64,000 nucleotides of DNA from Patescibacteria group bacterium (GTDB lineage: Bacteria; Patescibacteriota; Minisyncoccia; Phycocordibacterales; UBA1006), in assembly GCA_020428585.1 (NCBI GenBank), contig JAGQMP010000005.1:1-64000 (forward strand), read 5' to 3'. Positions within the stretch are counted from its first letter, which is position 1, and every line of letters begins with the position of its first letter. The notes below the pieces were generated by a model that did not search any database, was not told the origin of the DNA, and saw only the letters and a program-made list of their open reading frames with translations. Shown piece after piece: positions 42,261 to 51,386 of the stretch. The translations under genes and the position numbers were made by a program.

Positions 42261-42843
42261 TTGGTACGTAAATTTTTTTAAATTGGTAAATTTCAAGTTC
42301 CTTTTTAGAATTAAGATGAATACCATTATTGGATTCTGATTCATCAATACCATTACTTCCAATCATCAGAGTATTGTAAACAAAAGGTTCTAAATGTACA
42401 CCATAGATACCTCTAATCCTTCTACAAAGTAATTCTCTAGTAGGTAAAGGTAGTTCAAAGATCTGAACAATACTATAACGATAATAGATTGAATCATTGC
42501 GTCCACTAGGATAACTCTTTTTTAATAAGAAGAAATCACGAGTGGGTAAAAATATAGGATGGAAGTCATTATTAAGCCAAGACCTAAAAACTATATGAGC
42601 ATAATAATTAATTTCATTCAGTTCCAAAGATCTATTAAGAAAAAAATAGTTGCCTAATCCAACAAGTGGAATTTTTTGATTCATTTTCTTTTTCATCACA
42701 ATGACGTCCTCTATATCCTCGTCAACAACATATTGGTAATTTTGAAATAGAAATTCTTGTACAGGATCAGTGAGATAATCTATCTCATATAAAACCATAC
42801 CGGGAAATCTATTATCTGCAGCAGCAAGTTTTGTTTTAATCAT
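42256..42843 (-). CDS. Unknown 195-aa protein
   Basis: An AT-rich gene for a soluble protein rich in tyrosine, phenylalanine and asparagine. Repeated strand-like stretches (NYQYVVDEDIEDVIVMKK, IPLVGLGNYFFL, YYRYSIVQIFELPLP) suggest a beta-rich fold. No motif I can name. It is placed between a terminator shared with the DUF5684 gene and the promoterless-looking region downstream of a membrane protein gene. The AT content suggests transfer. Confidence 0.65.
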   Translation of the reverse strand: MIKTKLAAADNRFPGMVLYEIDYLTDPVQEFLFQNYQYVVDEDIEDVIVMKKKMNQKIPLVGLGNYFFLNRSLELNEINYYAHIVFRSWLNNDFHPIFLPTRDFFLLKKSYPSGRNDSIYYRYSIVQIFELPLPTRELLCRRIRGIYGVHLEPFVYNTLMIGSNGIDESESNNGIHLNSKKELEIYQFKKIYVPK

Positions 42844-42886
42844 TATATGTTTTTTATATTTTCCAATATTCTACAACATTCGCAAA

Positions 42887-42912
42887 AAATAAAAAGCCTT
42901 GCGGCTTGTTAT
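42887..42912 (-). terminator. Terminator of the six-helix membrane protein gene
   Basis: On the minus strand AAGCC-GCAA-GGCTT followed by TTTATTTTTT. Confidence 0.78.
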
Positions 42913-42918
42913 TTAAAT

Positions 42919-43602
42919 CTATTCAGCATCGTCTGTTGTCTCGACGATAATGGTTTCTTCATAGATCATGACGTTCTCGGCAGGTGCTGATTCAGCAACG
43001 CCAGTACCAAGAGTTCGATAAAGCCGTGCCCACACAAGGTACGTTACAGGGATCGTAATCGCAAGACCAATCACCAAGGCAATCAACCCAAAGAGATTAA
43101 AGAATAGCACCACGATAAACAACCAAAAGATTTTCCATCGATTGCCAGCTGTTAGTTCCCAGCTCTTTTTAAATGATTCAAAAATACCCTCGCCTTCTTC
43201 TGCAATCAGATACTGGGCAAACATAAATCCAACCAACGCGACGAGTCCCGGAATGACGAGGAGTACCATACCAAGACCAACCATCGCGCCGTACAACAAG
43301 GCAACCACGAGGAAGTAAACGAAATGTGATATTGATTTCGCTCCGTGGAAGATATCTTCAATCTTGCGAGGTTTCCCATCAACAATATTCAACAACAGGC
43401 GAATAAACCCAAGGCTGAGGTACATCTGGAGGAGCCACCCGAGAAGCCCGATAATTGAGGCTCCGTGAAATCCATGACCCATCTTGCCAAGCATTCCTAC
43501 CAAAGCAAAGATAATGCCAATAAGGATCAATATCCCCCAGTTCTGTTTGTAATCATTCCAGGCAGCCCGAAAGAGGTCGCCAATACTAAAGCTTTTCTTC
43601 AT
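42919..43602 (-). CDS. Multi-pass membrane protein, DUF975-like
   Basis: A 227-residue protein with about five or six membrane helices. The pattern of an amphipathic N-terminus (FSIGDLFRAAWNDYKQNW), a LLNIVDGKPRKIEDIF loop and ALVGFMFAQYLIAEE with FESFKKSWELTAGNRWK matches the DUF975 / GlpQ-membrane-domain class, whose function is unclear. TATAAT at 43611-43616 is 8 bases before ATG. The palindrome at 43655-43686, about 40 bases upstream of that -10, suggests control by the ArsR-type regulator encoded just upstream. Confidence 0.8.
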   Translation of the reverse strand: MKKSFSIGDLFRAAWNDYKQNWGILILIGIIFALVGMLGKMGHGFHGASIIGLLGWLLQMYLSLGFIRLLLNIVDGKPRKIEDIFHGAKSISHFVYFLVVALLYGAMVGLGMVLLVIPGLVALVGFMFAQYLIAEEGEGIFESFKKSWELTAGNRWKIFWLFIVVLFFNLFGLIALVIGLAITIPVTYLVWARLYRTLGTGVAESAPAENVMIYEETIIVETTDDAE

Positions 43603-43654
43603 ACCCTGCCATTATATCAAAATTTGAACTAGAGGTCTCACTCCAACATAAACG

Positions 43655-43686
43655 GTATTCTAGTATTCGTACGAATACTAGAATAC
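43655..43686. promoter_or_regulatory. Perfect 32-bp palindrome, candidate operator (family member 3)
   Basis: Centre ATTCGTACGAAT with ATTCTAGT/ACTAGAAT arms; perfectly self-complementary. It ends two bases before the ArsR-type gene's stop and lies upstream of the membrane protein promoter. The inner 28 bp are identical to those of the palindrome at 44056. Confidence 0.85.
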
Positions 43687-43687
43687 T

Positions 43688-44029
43688 TTATCCTGGTAAA
43701 ATATTTTGATCGGTAAGCTTTTTGATAAATTGGGCTAATAATCGACCTTCATTGCTAAGTCTATGATGTACGGAGTTACCTTCATATTTTTTGTAAACCA
43801 ATCCTAGAGTATGAAGCTTTTTAACGTGGAAAGAAATGTTCTTAAAATCACCCCCCACAAGTTGATTAATTTGGTCTAAATTCATACCAGGTTGTTCTAG
43901 TAGAACAAAAAGAATATGGGCACGGAAATGATTAGCCCCTCCTTGCAATATAGTCTGAATTTCAGGAAATGATTTTGGTGCTATGATTCGACTCTTTCGT
44001 TCTAGATTTTTTTGTTGGGGTGATTTCAT
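43688..44029 (-). CDS. ArsR-family winged-helix regulator
   Basis: A 113-residue winged-helix protein: FPEIQTILQGGANHFRAHILFVLLEQPGMNLDQINQLV, recognition helix DFKNISFHVKKLHTLGLV and wing YKKYEGNSVHHRLSNEG. No ArsR metal-site cysteines, so the signal is probably not arsenic. Leaderless: TATAAT (44038-44043) is 8 bases before ATG. Identical palindromes stand just after its stop and over its -35 region, which points to autoregulation and control of the neighbours. Confidence 0.88.
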   Translation of the reverse strand: MKSPQQKNLERKSRIIAPKSFPEIQTILQGGANHFRAHILFVLLEQPGMNLDQINQLVGGDFKNISFHVKKLHTLGLVYKKYEGNSVHHRLSNEGRLLAQFIKKLTDQNILPG

Positions 44030-44055
44030 GCCTCACTATTATAGCCTTTTATTTT

Positions 44056-44093
44056 CTTCTATTCTAGTATTCGTACGAATACTAGAATAGAAG
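44056..44093. promoter_or_regulatory. Perfect 38-bp palindrome, candidate operator (family member 4)
   Basis: Same 28-bp core as the palindrome at 43655, extended by CTTCT/AGAAG. It covers the -35 position of the ArsR-type gene (minus strand) and reaches the -35 position of cysS (plus strand, TATAAT at 44110-44115), so a bound protein would block both. Confidence 0.85.
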
Positions 44094-44133
44094 TTGAAAT
44101 GTAGTTTGGTATAATTTGGGTTATAAAAGTATT

Positions 44134-45516
44134 ATGAAGCTCTATAACAGTCTCACAAAAGAGAAAGATTACGTGGAAACGATCACCCCTGGCAAGGTGT
44201 CAATGTACCACTGTGGGCCGACCGTCTACGATCATGTGCATGTGGGAAACCTGCGTTCCTTTATACTGGGCGACCTTTTGAGGCGTAGTTTTGCTTATCT
44301 GGGTTACGAGGTATTGCAGGTGATGAATATCACTGATGTTGGTCATCTGGTGTCTGATGGGGATGAGGGTGACGACAAGATGACCAAAGCCTTGAAACGT
44401 GAAGGTAAAGAGGTAAGCGTTGAAAACATGCTATCAATCGCACGAATCTACGAGGCAAGTTTTCTGAAAGATCTCGCTGATTTGAACGTCCTACTACCCC
44501 ATCATCTACCTCGAGCATCTGAACATATCGATGATGATATTGCGATCATTAAAAAATTAGAAGAACGTGGGTTTACCTATACCACCAGTGATGGTGTGTA
44601 CTTTGATACCTCAAAGATGTCTGATTACGGCAAACTTGGAGGTCTCAACCAGGACGATGGCGAAAGTCGAATCAGTGGCAATGCCGAAAAACATCAGCCT
44701 GCCGATTTCGCCCTATGGAAATTTGATCAGAACCTTGGCTGGGATTCACCCTGGGGTCAAGGATTTCCTGGTTGGCATATCGAATGTTCTGGTATGGGTA
44801 TGCGTTATTTAGGAGAGCAATTTGATATTCACACGGGTGGCAGCGATTTAAAGAGTGTTCATCATAACAACGAAATTGCTCAATCCGAATGTGCGACCGG
44901 GGTCTGTCCATATGTTAAATACTGGGTTCACGGCGAGATGCTTAATTTTGGTGGAGCAAAGCTATCAAAATCAACCGGTGGAAACATTACCCTGCAAAGC
45001 CTCAAAGAACGTGAGATTGAACCCTTGGCCTATCGGTATCTGGTTTTGCAAACGCATTATCGTAGTCCTATGAGCTTTACCTACGAAGGCCTCAAGGCCA
45101 CTGAAACCGGCCTCAAACGTATTCGCAAAGAGGTTATCAAATTACGCGAACTCGCAGGTGGTACCCATGGAACCGTCAGCGGAAATAGCAAAGTTCAATT
45201 CACTGAAAAAATCGAAGACGACCTCAATATGCCGCAGGCCCTAGCAGTTTTTCACGATGTTTTGAAATCTGACCTTGATCCGGCTGATAAACTGGTTACG
45301 TTGTATGATTTTGATCGTGTCCTTGGTCTTGGGCTTGAATATTACGAAGAAGCATCATTTGAAATTTCAGAAGAAATCCAACATCTTCTCAATCAGCGAA
45401 AAGAAGCCCGGGATGCAAAAGATTTTGAGGCTTCAGATCGTATTCGAGACCAACTGTCAGATATGGGATACACGGTGTCTGATAGTGATGGTGAACAGAG
45501 GATAACAAAAAAATAA
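44134..45516 (+). CDS. cysS: Cysteinyl-tRNA synthetase
   Basis: Charges tRNA-Cys. Class I motifs: VHVGNLRSF for HIGH and GAKLSKSTGG for KMSKS. Zinc ligands include the cysteine in MYHCGPTVYD and those in HIECSGMG. The middle has FDIHTGGSDL, and the C-terminal helical domain ends RKEARDAKDFEASDRIRDQL. Length 460 residues, normal. The ATG at 44134 is 18 bases after TATAAT (44110-44115); an upstream TTG in frame would lie next to the -10 and is unlikely. Confidence 0.97.
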   Translation: MKLYNSLTKEKDYVETITPGKVSMYHCGPTVYDHVHVGNLRSFILGDLLRRSFAYLGYEVLQVMNITDVGHLVSDGDEGDDKMTKALKREGKEVSVENMLSIARIYEASFLKDLADLNVLLPHHLPRASEHIDDDIAIIKKLEERGFTYTTSDGVYFDTSKMSDYGKLGGLNQDDGESRISGNAEKHQPADFALWKFDQNLGWDSPWGQGFPGWHIECSGMGMRYLGEQFDIHTGGSDLKSVHHNNEIAQSECATGVCPYVKYWVHGEMLNFGGAKLSKSTGGNITLQSLKEREIEPLAYRYLVLQTHYRSPMSFTYEGLKATETGLKRIRKEVIKLRELAGGTHGTVSGNSKVQFTEKIEDDLNMPQALAVFHDVLKSDLDPADKLVTLYDFDRVLGLGLEYYEEASFEISEEIQHLLNQRKEARDAKDFEASDRIRDQLSDMGYTVSDSDGEQRITKK

Positions 45517-45541
45517 AAGAACCTTGTTGGGTTCTTTTAGA
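45514..45541 (+). terminator. Terminator after cysS
   Basis: AAAAGAACC and GGTTCTTTTA around TTGTTG. Confidence 0.85.
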
Positions 45542-45817
45542 TTACAAATGCTCGTCAATGTAGGTGTTAATCTCAATCCGCCATTCTCTAATCCATGCTT
45601 GAACCTTGGCAAAAAATCCATCGATGCCCGAGGTCACTTCGACTAGGGCTTCTTGGTCGCCTTTTGGCAGGGTGTCGCCGATCTCGTCTTCGAGGTTATT
45701 TTCACGAATGGCACGCTGAGTCGAAGATTCTTGATTGACCGCGGCGGAATTGGTAATCGCGTCGTAGGCAAAGTACCCCATGCCAATAATGATAATAATG
45801 ACGAGAAAGACTTTCAT
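45542..45817 (-). CDS. Unknown small membrane-anchored protein
   Basis: A 91-residue protein: one N-terminal membrane helix (MKVFLVIIIIIGMGYFAYD) then a charged helical domain with two tryptophans (VQAWIREWRIEINTY). It follows the PLP-enzyme gene on the same strand by 13 bases but has its own TATACT 7 bases before ATG. Function unknown. Confidence 0.68.
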   Translation of the reverse strand: MKVFLVIIIIIGMGYFAYDAITNSAAVNQESSTQRAIRENNLEDEIGDTLPKGDQEALVEVTSGIDGFFAKVQAWIREWRIEINTYIDEHL

Positions 45818-45830
45818 TGGATTAAGTATA

Positions 45831-46853
45831 CTATAGTTTCGTATAGCCAGTACTGACGATCAGTATCTTTTTATCTCTTGGTAGCTGGTCTTTCATTTGC
45901 AGCATCAACCCTAGCCCAGCAAGAGCTGAAGGCTCTGATTGGATTTTCCGATCTTGACTTTCGATGATTACTTGAGCTTCACGAATAAATTGTTCCCCTA
46001 CGGCATAGACATTTGATTCTCTTCCGCAAAGACCCCTGTCTTTGTAGGTCTTGAGCCATCGCTCGTTATAATGAGAAAAAGGTAAATGTGGTGAATACAA
46101 TTTATTTGCCAAAGACTCAGGATTATTCGTAGTAGCACCAATAAAACTACAATCTCTTAATTTTTTAACATTACCAGAGAACCTTGGATCGTGTTGTAGT
46201 GATGTAATCTCTTGTTTACTCACGTTTAAAATATTTTCATAAAGAGCTCCTGTGCCGAACGGGATAAAACAATAGTCTGGTGAACTATTAACGATCTCGT
46301 ACGAGAGCCAATCATAAAAACGAGTATCAGGATCAAGGGTTTCATCAGAGGTAATATCGATACCGTCAGGATTGTTAGTTAACGCTAAAATCTCTTCTGA
46401 ATCGAGAGGTTTTCTTGAGAGATCAGTGAAGAAGAGTTTACAACCTATATCTTTTAATTTAGCAACAATCTCTTTAGATACAGAATAATCAAGCAACGCA
46501 TGTAGAGACGGTAATTCATAAGTCTTAAGCTGTGTCTGAACCGCCAAGGCAGCAGACCCAGATGAGATAATCGACATAACCGGAAGATCATTAATGATCC
46601 CACGTTCCTTTGATAAAAGGTAATCCCTATAGGTGACCACCATTTCCCAGGCCATCCGATCTTTGTGGGTTCCTGTTGGGTTTGTACTCTCATCCTTAAA
46701 CCAAACATCATCAAATCCGGGAATTTTAATTTTATAAGTTTCAGAGGCGGGAAATCGCGGATTATCAGCTGGAAATTCAGGATTAAGGGGATCATTATCA
46801 GAAGCGATAATAATTTTATCAAGGGTTTCTTTTTCCGATTTTGTAAGAGACAT
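45831..46853 (-). CDS. Fold-type II PLP-dependent enzyme (threonine synthase-like)
   Basis: A 340-residue member of the tryptophan-synthase-beta superfamily. WFKDESTNPTGTHKDRMA carries the PLP lysine K64; SSGSAALA follows the asparagine-loop position; FIPFGTGALYENI is the phosphate-binding glycine loop and EPSALAGLG is the late motif near the pyridine nitrogen. The usual SxGN signature is replaced by SSGSAA. Threonine synthase, cysteine synthase and ammonia-lyase are all possible; no amino-acid pathway genes are nearby. TATACT is 10 bases before ATG. Confidence 0.82.
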   Translation of the reverse strand: MSLTKSEKETLDKIIIASDNDPLNPEFPADNPRFPASETYKIKIPGFDDVWFKDESTNPTGTHKDRMAWEMVVTYRDYLLSKERGIINDLPVMSIISSGSAALAVQTQLKTYELPSLHALLDYSVSKEIVAKLKDIGCKLFFTDLSRKPLDSEEILALTNNPDGIDITSDETLDPDTRFYDWLSYEIVNSSPDYCFIPFGTGALYENILNVSKQEITSLQHDPRFSGNVKKLRDCSFIGATTNNPESLANKLYSPHLPFSHYNERWLKTYKDRGLCGRESNVYAVGEQFIREAQVIIESQDRKIQSEPSALAGLGLMLQMKDQLPRDKKILIVSTGYTKL

Positions 46854-46867
46854 AGATAGTAGAAGTA

Positions 46868-46906
46868 TACAAAAAAGAGGGGGTTTTAATACCCCTCTCC
46901 TCGCAA
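46868..46906 (-). terminator. Terminator overlapping the dnaJ end
   Basis: On the minus strand GAGAGGGG and CCCCCTC around TATTAAAA, then TTTTTTG; the dnaJ stop is inside the stem-loop. Confidence 0.78.
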
Positions 46907-47932
46907 GGCTTCCATCGCTTCTTTGGCTTTTTTGGATAGTTTTTTAGGAACCTTGATTTTAATGACGATCATCAGGTTACCTTTGGCGCGGTCAGTGACA
47001 ATTCCCTTTCCTGCGACGCGCAGGGTGGTACCGTGACTGGTTCCGGCAGGTACCTTCACGTCGATCTTTTTATCGTCCAGCATCGTGATCGTTCGGGTAG
47101 CGCCAAGGACAGCGTCCGACATTGGGACTTCTTCTTCGAGGATGAGATCAAGTCCATTTCGACGGAATTTCGCGTGTGACTTTACCAGAATCTGGACAAA
47201 GAGGTCCCCGGCCGGGCCGCCCTTGACCGCCTCGCCTCGGGCAGTGATGCGCAAGGTATCACCCGAGGTGATCCCGGCAGGTATGGTAAATTCGATGGTA
47301 TTTTTTTCTCTGGTCACCCCTGCCCCTCGACAGGTATCGCACTTCTTTTCAGGAACCTTACCGGATCCTTCACAGGTCGGACAATCGGTGACGGTGGCAA
47401 AGATACCCATCATCTGGGTCTGCACCTTTCCCCGACCATCACATTCGGGACAGGTGGTCATTGATGAACCCTTGTCGGCACCCGTACCTGAACAATCGTC
47501 GCAGGACTTGGTATGATCAATGGTCACGGATTTTTTCACACCAAAGACGGCTTCTTCGAAGGTCAGCTCAACACGGACCTGGAGGTCAGATCCCCGACGT
47601 CTCCTTGAACGGCGTCCACCGCCAAACAGATCTCCGAGGTCAATGTCACCAAAATCAAACCCGCCAGCATTCTGAAATCCCGAGAAATCAAATCCACCGA
47701 ATCCCTGCGCGCCACCCATGTTTGGCCCTGCTGAACCAAATCGGTCGTATTGAGCGCGTTTATCCTTGTTCGACAATACCTGGTAGGCTTCGTTTGCCTC
47801 TTTGAACTTTTTCTCGTCACCGCCGGCTTTATCGGGATGGTGTTGGTGCGCGATCTTGCGAAAAGCCTTCTTGATCTCGTCATCACTGGCATTTTTCTCA
47901 ACACCTAAAATTTTGTAGTAATCTTTGTTCAT
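46886..47932 (-). CDS. dnaJ: Chaperone DnaJ
   Basis: Hsp40 co-chaperone that delivers clients to DnaK and stimulates its ATPase. J domain with HPD in [10 protein letters not shown], a glycine/phenylalanine region (about 75-105), four CxxCxGxG-type zinc repeats ([32 protein letters not shown]) and the C-terminal substrate domains. Length 348 residues. It follows the YbaK-like gene by 5 bases on the same strand; dnaK and grpE lie separately about 1.5 kb upstream on the same strand. Confidence 0.96.
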   Translation of the reverse strand: MNKDYYKILGVEKNASDDEIKKAFRKIAHQHHPDKAGGDEKKFKEANEAYQVLSNKDKRAQYDRFGSAGPNMGGAQGFGGFDFSGFQNAGGFDFGDIDLGDLFGGGRRSRRRRGSDLQVRVELTFEEAVFGVKKSVTIDHTKSCDDCSGTGADKGSSMTTCPECDGRGKVQTQMMGIFATVTDCPTCEGSGKVPEKKCDTCRGAGVTREKNTIEFTIPAGITSGDTLRITARGEAVKGGPAGDLFVQILVKSHAKFRRNGLDLILEEEVPMSDAVLGATRTITMLDDKKIDVKVPAGTSHGTTLRVAGKGIVTDRAKGNLMIVIKIKVPKKLSKKAKEAMEALRGEGY

Positions 47933-47937
47933 AATGC

Positions 47938-48396
47938 TTAGATGGAAAATGTACCGACGATTGGTTGTTCAAGTTTCAGGTAATCACCCCTACCCATCTG
48001 TAGAGAGTCAGTTCTCAATCCAATGTTGAAATTTAGAACGTCTTCGAGGGCATCGTCAGCATAGGTTTGTAAACCAATAATCGAGCCAAAGGGTGGTACC
48101 GATCCCGGCTCACAACCAAACTCTTCTTCAACGTGCGGGTGAAAGCTCACCTTCTCGCCAACCAATTCTTGAACCTTCTTGGTATCAACCCTTCTATCGG
48201 CAGGAATGACCACCAAAACAGACTGTTTGGTTTTCTTCCCTCTCAGAACGATAGCCTTGGCCCCCGAACTCATGGAAACACCTCTCAGATTAGAGGCTTC
48301 TTGACTCGTGCGGACCGGTTCGTGCACGTCGTGTTGGTGTTTAATGCCTGCCTCTCTGACCATATTTAGTATTTCGTCTCGGTGTTGTTTTGACAT
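47938..48396 (-). CDS. YbaK/ProX-type aminoacyl-tRNA deacylase
   Basis: A 152-residue YbaK-fold protein. [21 protein letters not shown], the [19 protein letters not shown] strand-helix and the late [12 protein letters not shown] loop match the editing domain that removes wrong amino acids from tRNA-Pro or similar. An in-frame upstream start at 48429 adds 11 residues unlike the family, so I start at 48396. It precedes dnaJ by 5 bases. Confidence 0.85.
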   Translation of the reverse strand: MSKQHRDEILNMVREAGIKHQHDVHEPVRTSQEASNLRGVSMSSGAKAIVLRGKKTKQSVLVVIPADRRVDTKKVQELVGEKVSFHPHVEEEFGCEPGSVPPFGSIIGLQTYADDALEDVLNFNIGLRTDSLQMGRGDYLKLEQPIVGTFSI

Positions 48397-48481
48397 GATA
48401 ATTATGAGTTTATTACTCAATCGTACCAATATTCTGAGATATTAGTACTCAGGAGAATAAGTAATATTGCTAAATATTAAG

Positions 48482-48745
48482 ATGTATGATATAGTAAGAG
48501 AAATTCTAACCCAAAATCAAATGAGAACACAGACGAAAAGATTAATTTTAAGTTTGGTTACTGTAATAATAATTGAGACAATTCCTTGCTTTCTTCTAGT
48601 TAAATATCATCAACCAATAGAAGAAAATGGAAATATTACAGCAGTCTTTGTAGTAGGTTTTCTACTCTATCAAGGAATTGTTGCGCTCTTAGCATCTAAT
48701 ATTGCAAATAAGGTTTACGGTAAATACCATGAGGGACCCCTCTAA
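48482..48745 (+). CDS. Unknown small membrane protein
   Basis: An 87-residue, AT-rich gene product with two membrane helices (about 20-40 and 54-74) and short charged ends. TAATAT at 48462-48467 lies about 14 bases before ATG. No family recognised. Confidence 0.55.
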   Translation: MYDIVREILTQNQMRTQTKRLILSLVTVIIIETIPCFLLVKYHQPIEENGNITAVFVVGFLLYQGIVALLASNIANKVYGKYHEGPL

Positions 48746-48795
48746 ATTCTATTTTAAGTACCCTCAGAAAGAACGCACAAACTTACTGACATGCC

Positions 48796-48823
48796 CTTCT
48801 TCCAGAGGGGCTTTTTTTATTTT
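48796..48823 (+). terminator. Terminator of small membrane protein gene
   Basis: GCCCTTCT and AGAGGGGC (one G-U pair) around TCC, then seven T. Confidence 0.82.
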
Positions 48824-48866
48824 GTGAATATGATTAAATAAAGTCAAACCTTTAACCAGCTTACAA

Positions 48867-49175
48867 ATGAAGACATACTATTTCATCAAATTCGGCGTTA
48901 CCTACTATAGACTGGGAGAAACAGAGACTTCTTATACCCCACAACAGGGCGACCTAGTACACCTACCAGTAGACCCGAGCCAAAAAGACATTTCAATAAT
49001 CACCCTTGTCGTAGGTAAACGTCATAGGAATAAGATCAACAATAACTTGTACTGCTCTGTTGAATTACATAACAGTAAGGATAAAGAACAAGGTGACCGA
49101 CATAGGGAAATCTTGTGCAAATTAGTCACCTCAACATGGGAGCCTATTGGACACAATTTTCCACCGAAAAATTAA
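48867..49175 (+). CDS. Unknown 102-aa protein
   Basis: A small basic protein. Residues 1-60 look like a beta-barrel (FIKFGVTYYRLGE, QGDLVHLPVD, SIITLVVGKRH), and the end EPIGHNFPPKN is polar. No signal peptide. No family recognised. It lies between two terminators. Confidence 0.55.
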   Translation: MKTYYFIKFGVTYYRLGETETSYTPQQGDLVHLPVDPSQKDISIITLVVGKRHRNKINNNLYCSVELHNSKDKEQGDRHREILCKLVTSTWEPIGHNFPPKN

Positions 49176-49193
49176 TTCTTCTTTTTCACTTAT

Positions 49194-49227
49194 AGCCCAA
49201 CAGCTTTCTGTTAGGGCTTTTCTTATA
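49194..49227 (+). terminator. Terminator of the 102-aa gene
   Basis: AGCCCAACAG and CTGTTAGGGCT (one bulged base) around CTTT, then TTTCTT. Confidence 0.7.
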
Positions 49228-49270
49228 CATCCGACAGATCTGTTGTTTAGCATTTATTTCAATATTCCTT

Positions 49271-49444
49271 CCGGGCTTACATAAAGATTTCGTCTAAAAC
49301 CACGGAAAAATTTCTCAAGATATTTCAACTGTTTGAACGTAGTGAGTTTTGAAATATCAGAAATTTTTCTGTAGGTTTTTAGAAACCTGTTGTGAGCTCG
49401 AAAACTTTTTTGTTTCTTTTTTCGTTTGAAAAAAGAAAGTTTTG
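49271..49444 (-). repeat. Long structured repeat, copy B, abutting dnaK
   Basis: The minus strand of this stretch aligns along its whole length with 22419-22577. It begins within a few bases of the dnaK stop, as copy A does with dnaB. The first hairpin is longer here (TTTCTTTTTTC/GAAAAAAGAAA), and the main hairpin is GAAAAATTTCT/AGAAATTTTTC where copy A has AAAGAATTTCT/AGAAATTCTTT; the changes keep base pairing. Confidence 0.75.
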
Positions 49445-49445
49445 T

Positions 49446-51353
49446 TTATTTATCATCAGAAGCATCTTCAGCCTCTACATCAACGGTTTCTCCGTCTTTA
49501 GGCCCCTCGGCTTCGCTCGGGGCGGCGTCAGAAGCCGCGGCTTCTGACGCCGCCTTTTGCTGCATGATTTCGCCGATCTTTTGCATAGATTCTGACAATT
49601 CAGACGTTTTCTTTTCAATTGCGTCTTTATCGTCGCCGTCTTTGACTTCTTTCAAAGCCTTGAGTGCTTCTTCGATCTTGGTCTTGGTTTCATCGTCTAC
49701 CTGGTCGCCATAATCTTTCAATGACTTTTCAGCCGTAAAGATCATGGAATCGGCCATATTGCGTACGTCGATCAATTCTTTCTTTTTCTTGTCTTCTTCG
49801 GCGTGTTCTTCGGCATCCCGTTGCATCTTTTTAATCTCATCGTCAGAGAGTTTTGAACCTCCTTCGATGCGGATAGAGTTTTCTTTGCCGGTTGATTTAT
49901 CTTTAGCTGATACTTCGAGGATTCCGTTTGCATCAACGTTAAAAGTCACCTCTACCTGCGGTACGCCGCGTGGTGCTGGTGGAATACCCTCGAGAATAAA
50001 TCGGCCCAAAGATTTATTATCGGTTGCCATAGGTCGTTCACCTTGAACGATGTGGATTTCTACCGAAGTCTGATTATCAGCGGCAGTCGAGAATACTTGT
50101 GATGCCTCAGCAGGAATCGTGGTGTTCTTTTCAACCAGTTTGGTCGCAACACCACCCATGGTTTCAATCGAGAGTGACAGTGGAATAACATCGAGAAGAA
50201 GTACATCTTTCACGTCTCCTTGCATGACCCCTCCTTGCAGCGCAGCACCCAATGCCACGACTTCGTCAGGGTTGATTGATTTGTTTGGTTCTTTACCGAA
50301 GATTTCTTTTACCAGTTCGGTGATCTTTGGCATACGCGTTTGACCTCCGACGAGGATAATCTCGTCAATGTCCTTGGCATCCATGCCAGCTGACTTTAGT
50401 ACGTCTTTGGTGATTTCGATTGATTTATCAAGGAATGGTGCGGCCAGTTCTTCGAGTTTTGCTCGAGACAGCTTCATCAAGAGGTGCTGTGGTCCTTCAT
50501 CCCCAGAAGCGATAAATGGAATGTTAATTTCAGTTTCGGTCGTGTTCGATAATTCATGTTTTGCCTTTTCGGCTGCTTCTTTGAGGCGCTGAAGGGCCAA
50601 AACGTCTTTGGTGACATCGATGCCTGATTCTTTTTTGTATTCAGTACCAATCCAGTCGATGATTGCACGGTCAATATCTTCACCACCCATGTGGGCGTCT
50701 CCGCCGGTTGCTTTTACTTCGACCACATCGTCTCCCACCTCGAGGACTGACACATCAAAGGTTCCACCTCCAAAGTCATACACCACGATTTTCTCGTCTT
50801 TCTTTTTATTGAACCCATAGGCAAGAGCCGCGGCGGTTGGTTCGTTGATGATACGCTTTACCTCAAGTCCTGCGATCTTACCTGCGTCTTTGGTTGCCTG
50901 ACGTTGAGCATCATCAAAGTAGGCCGGCACGGTGATGACGGCTTCGGTGATTGTTTCACCTGTTTTTTCTTCAACATCGGTTTTGATCTTTTTCAAAATC
51001 ATCGCCGAGATTTCTTCGGGACTGTAATCCTTGTCATTCATTTCGATGACCACCTTGTCTCCGTCCCCTGCCTTGATCGTGAAAGGAGAATTTTTCAGAT
51101 CCTTCTGAATGGCATCGTCACTGAACTTGTGACCCATGTACCGCTTAACCCCAAAGATCGTGTTCTTTGGGTTGGTCACCGCCTGACGTTTCGCTAAAAG
51201 ACCGACGAGGCGGTCGCCGTTCTTGCCAATCGCGGCAATCGAAGGGGTCGTCCGATTTCCTTCGTTGTTTTCAATAATTTTTGGCTGTCCGCCTTCTACG
51301 AAGGCAACGGCTGAGTTGGTAGTTCCTAGGTCAATTCCAATAATTTTGCTCAT
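49446..51353 (-). CDS. dnaK: Chaperone DnaK
   Basis: Hsp70 chaperone. Starts [18 protein letters not shown]; ATPase motifs [14 protein letters not shown] and [13 protein letters not shown]; substrate domain with [17 protein letters not shown]; helical lid. Length 635. The C-terminal tail does not end in the usual EEVKD form but carries an alanine-, serine- and glutamate-rich stretch ([19 protein letters not shown]) encoded by a GC-rich palindrome, then an acidic end. Downstream of grpE by 33 bases in one operon. Confidence 0.97.
   Translation of the reverse strand: MSKIIGIDLGTTNSAVAFVEGGQPKIIENNEGNRTTPSIAAIGKNGDRLVGLLAKRQAVTNPKNTIFGVKRYMGHKFSDDAIQKDLKNSPFTIKAGDGDKVVIEMNDKDYSPEEISAMILKKIKTDVEEKTGETITEAVITVPAYFDDAQRQATKDAGKIAGLEVKRIINEPTAAALAYGFNKKKDEKIVVYDFGGGTFDVSVLEVGDDVVEVKATGGDAHMGGEDIDRAIIDWIGTEYKKESGIDVTKDVLALQRLKEAAEKAKHELSNTTETEINIPFIASGDEGPQHLLMKLSRAKLEELAAPFLDKSIEITKDVLKSAGMDAKDIDEIILVGGQTRMPKITELVKEIFGKEPNKSINPDEVVALGAALQGGVMQGDVKDVLLLDVIPLSLSIETMGGVATKLVEKNTTIPAEASQVFSTAADNQTSVEIHIVQGERPMATDNKSLGRFILEGIPPAPRGVPQVEVTFNVDANGILEVSAKDKSTGKENSIRIEGGSKLSDDEIKKMQRDAEEHAEEDKKKKELIDVRNMADSMIFTAEKSLKDYGDQVDDETKTKIEEALKALKEVKDGDDKDAIEKKTSELSESMQKIGEIMQQKAASEAAASDAAPSEAEGPKDGETVDVEAEDASDDK
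49521..49554. repeat. Perfect 34-bp GC-rich palindrome within dnaK
   Basis: GGCGGCGTCAGAAGCCG and its complement meet without a spacer inside the coding sequence for the DnaK tail. A second inverted repeat GCCCC/GGGGC (about 49503-49522) is next to it. GC content is far above the rest of the gene. Confidence 0.88.
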
Positions 51354-51386
51354 GATGATGTGTGGTTATTAAATGAATAATGTTAA

